Assembly (NCBI RefSeq): GCF_910592395.1
Contig: NC_088323.1
Location: 8,186,001 to 8,250,000 of the forward strand
Source: Lineus longissimus
Taxonomy: Eukaryota; Nemertea; Pilidiophora; Heteronemertea; Lineidae
DNA: 64,000 nt
Direction: 5' to 3'
Positions 62,901 through 64,000 of this stretch are shown piece after piece. How positions within the stretch are numbered: position 1 is the first letter of the stretch; the number at the start of each line of letters is the position of its first letter. Both the position numbers and the translations under genes were made by a program. The notes under the pieces were generated by a model that was not told the origin of the DNA, ran no database searches, and was given only the letters and a program-made list of their open reading frames with translations.

Positions 62901-63732
62901 ATCGGAACAGAAAGCGGGCTTGCTGTAAATCGATATCTATGCCTATGATATTTACCTCGTTGTTATTGTGGAAGGTTTCCTCGTATAGCTTTACGAGGAC
63001 TTCCGCATGGCACCTCTGGGGGTAGCAGTGACAGACCAGGGTCTTTCCCTTAAGTTCATGTAGCTTGTTCATTAGATGATTTCGGGCATAGGTTTCATAC
63101 AATTTGATGTTGTCTTCTCGCGTGAAATGCGTTAGTTTATAAGGATTTCCCCACTTGTTCCTATTTTGATGGGCTCCCGGGACGTAACGTTTGGTGTTTC
63201 GACCCACGTATAAACTCGAGTTCTGAGCCAGCCAACGCCAGGGATTTCCGTCTGACGTGTCCGCTGTCGTGGGGATGTCTGCCGGGCCTGAAATTATATT
63301 GATGGTAGTTTCTACTGTATCTCGGGGCATACAGGACAGCCCGTCTGCGTTACCATTACTTTTCCCGGCTTTATGTTTGATTTCGAAGTCGAGATCTTGG
63401 AGTTGCAAGCTCCATCTCGCTAATTTACCGGTAGGGTCCTTTAACGAACGGATCCACTTTAGGGCGGCATGATCGGTTTCTAGACAGAAGTGACGCCCGT
63501 AGATATATGGGCGGAATGCCTTGATGCCAAACATCATGGCCAGCATCTCTCGTTCTGAGGCGGAGTAATTGCGCTCCGCAGAATTGAGGCCTCGGCCAGC
63601 ATAGCTTATCACTTTCTCTTCGCCGTCAATTACCTGACACAGCACAACTCCAATGCCGAAGTCAGAGGCGTCGCACTGTATCGTGAAGGTGTGTTGGAAA
63701 TCCGGCAAAGCTAGTATAGGTCTACTGACCAA
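62866..63732 (-). CDS. Ty3/gypsy RNase H fused to a DUF4326-like domain
   Basis: RNase H motifs: TIQCDASDFGIG (Asp), NYSASEREMLAM (Glu), LETDHAALKWI (Asp) and the tether-type HKAGKSNGNADGLSC. After a 60-residue linker there is SLYVGRNTKRYV, then NKWGNPYKLTHF, and LKGKTLVCHCYPQRCHAEVL. These are the start, middle and end signatures of DUF4326. The domain sits between RNase H and the integrase zinc finger. Its purpose in the element is unknown; nucleotide or nucleic-acid handling is a guess. The frame is uninterrupted. Confidence 0.8.
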   Translation of the reverse strand: MVSRPILALPDFQHTFTIQCDASDFGIGVVLCQVIDGEEKVISYAGRGLNSAERNYSASEREMLAMMFGIKAFRPYIYGRHFCLETDHAALKWIRSLKDPTGKLARWSLQLQDLDFEIKHKAGKSNGNADGLSCMPRDTVETTINIISGPADIPTTADTSDGNPWRWLAQNSSLYVGRNTKRYVPGAHQNRNKWGNPYKLTHFTREDNIKLYETYARNHLMNKLHELKGKTLVCHCYPQRCHAEVLVKLYEETFHNNNEVNIIGIDIDLQQARFLFRYDHILVHPYIT

Positions 63733-64000
63733 TTTTTGTTTTAGGGTGTCAAAAGCTGTTTGACACTCTTGCGTCCAGTTGAATGGCGTGTTCTTTTTGT
63801 CAATGCATGGAGTGGAGATGCAATTTCAGCGAATCCCTTGACAAAGCGTCTGTAGTAGTTACACAGGCCCGTGAATGTCCGTGTCTCCTTTACGTTTCGA
63901 GGTGTGGGGAAATCTTTCACTCTTTTACACTTATCGGGGTCCAGCCTAATGCCGTCCTTTGATATAATGAAGCCCAGATATTTGACTTTGCTCTGGCAGA
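63733..64000 (-). pseudogene. Ty3/gypsy reverse transcriptase thumb, cut by window edge
   Basis: The minus strand reads KVKYLGFIISKDGIRLD, then CNYYRRFVKGFAEIASPLHA, the connection that always follows RT in Ty3/gypsy pol. A one-base frame change lies near 63800. The catalytic YxDD and the rest of pol are beyond the right edge. Confidence 0.8.

Overview
This window looks like repeat-rich nuclear DNA from a marine invertebrate animal. The protein-coding signals are split by GT-AG introns, there is an animal-type SWEET sugar transporter, short TTAGGG arrays occur, and nearly every eukaryotic transposon class is present. GTC-rich elements beginning TTTTAGCTCACC recall repeats I associate with lophotrochozoans, but amphioxus or another deuterostome is equally possible. 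No bacterial operon, rRNA gene, intact tRNA gene or CRISPR array was seen.

Layout. 429-4030 (+) holds the 3' five exons of a SWEET (SLC50A1-type) gene with small MITEs in its introns. 6261-11842 is a GTC-rich repeat split by a TTAA-flanked DNA transposon (6735-11509), whose transposase is split again by a second copy of the same GTC-rich family. From 11950 to about 23660 lies a nest. A directly repeated LTR-like unit (11950-12275 and 14036-23640) brackets a 1.8-kb virus-like internal region. The right-hand unit is interrupted by a Jockey-like LINE (14236-23496), and the LINE is interrupted by an Academ-like DNA transposon (14712-20870). Each insertion has a visible target duplication. 23903-27708 (-) has a dUTPase-like gene, a DUF4326-like gene and a multi-exon gene with a second DUF4326-like tail. 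30117-32380 (-) is the 3' part of a five-exon coiled-coil gene resembling C14orf93.

34239-42568 is a mosaic of broken transposases, LTRs of one Ty3/gypsy family, a foldback element and a Ty3/gypsy gag-protease remnant. 43745-50449 (+) is an almost complete DIRS-type tyrosine-recombinase retrotransposon with inverted termini and an internal complementary region. 51809-53295 (-) is an AT-rich island with a hydrophobic protein and a broken HNH-type endonuclease. 54381-60114 (-) has three decayed transposases and an LTR. 61069 to the right edge (-) is the 3' half of a Ty3/gypsy element: LTR, polypurine tract, membrane-anchored env-like tail, truncated integrase, a DUF4326 domain placed after RNase H, and the RT thumb.

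Apart from the transporter and the coiled-coil gene, almost everything is mobile or virus-like. The most unusual themes are DUF4326-like domains in two unrelated contexts, the LTR-like unit around non-polymerase ORFs, and deep nesting that gives relative ages. All family names come from motif recognition by eye; no database search was run.
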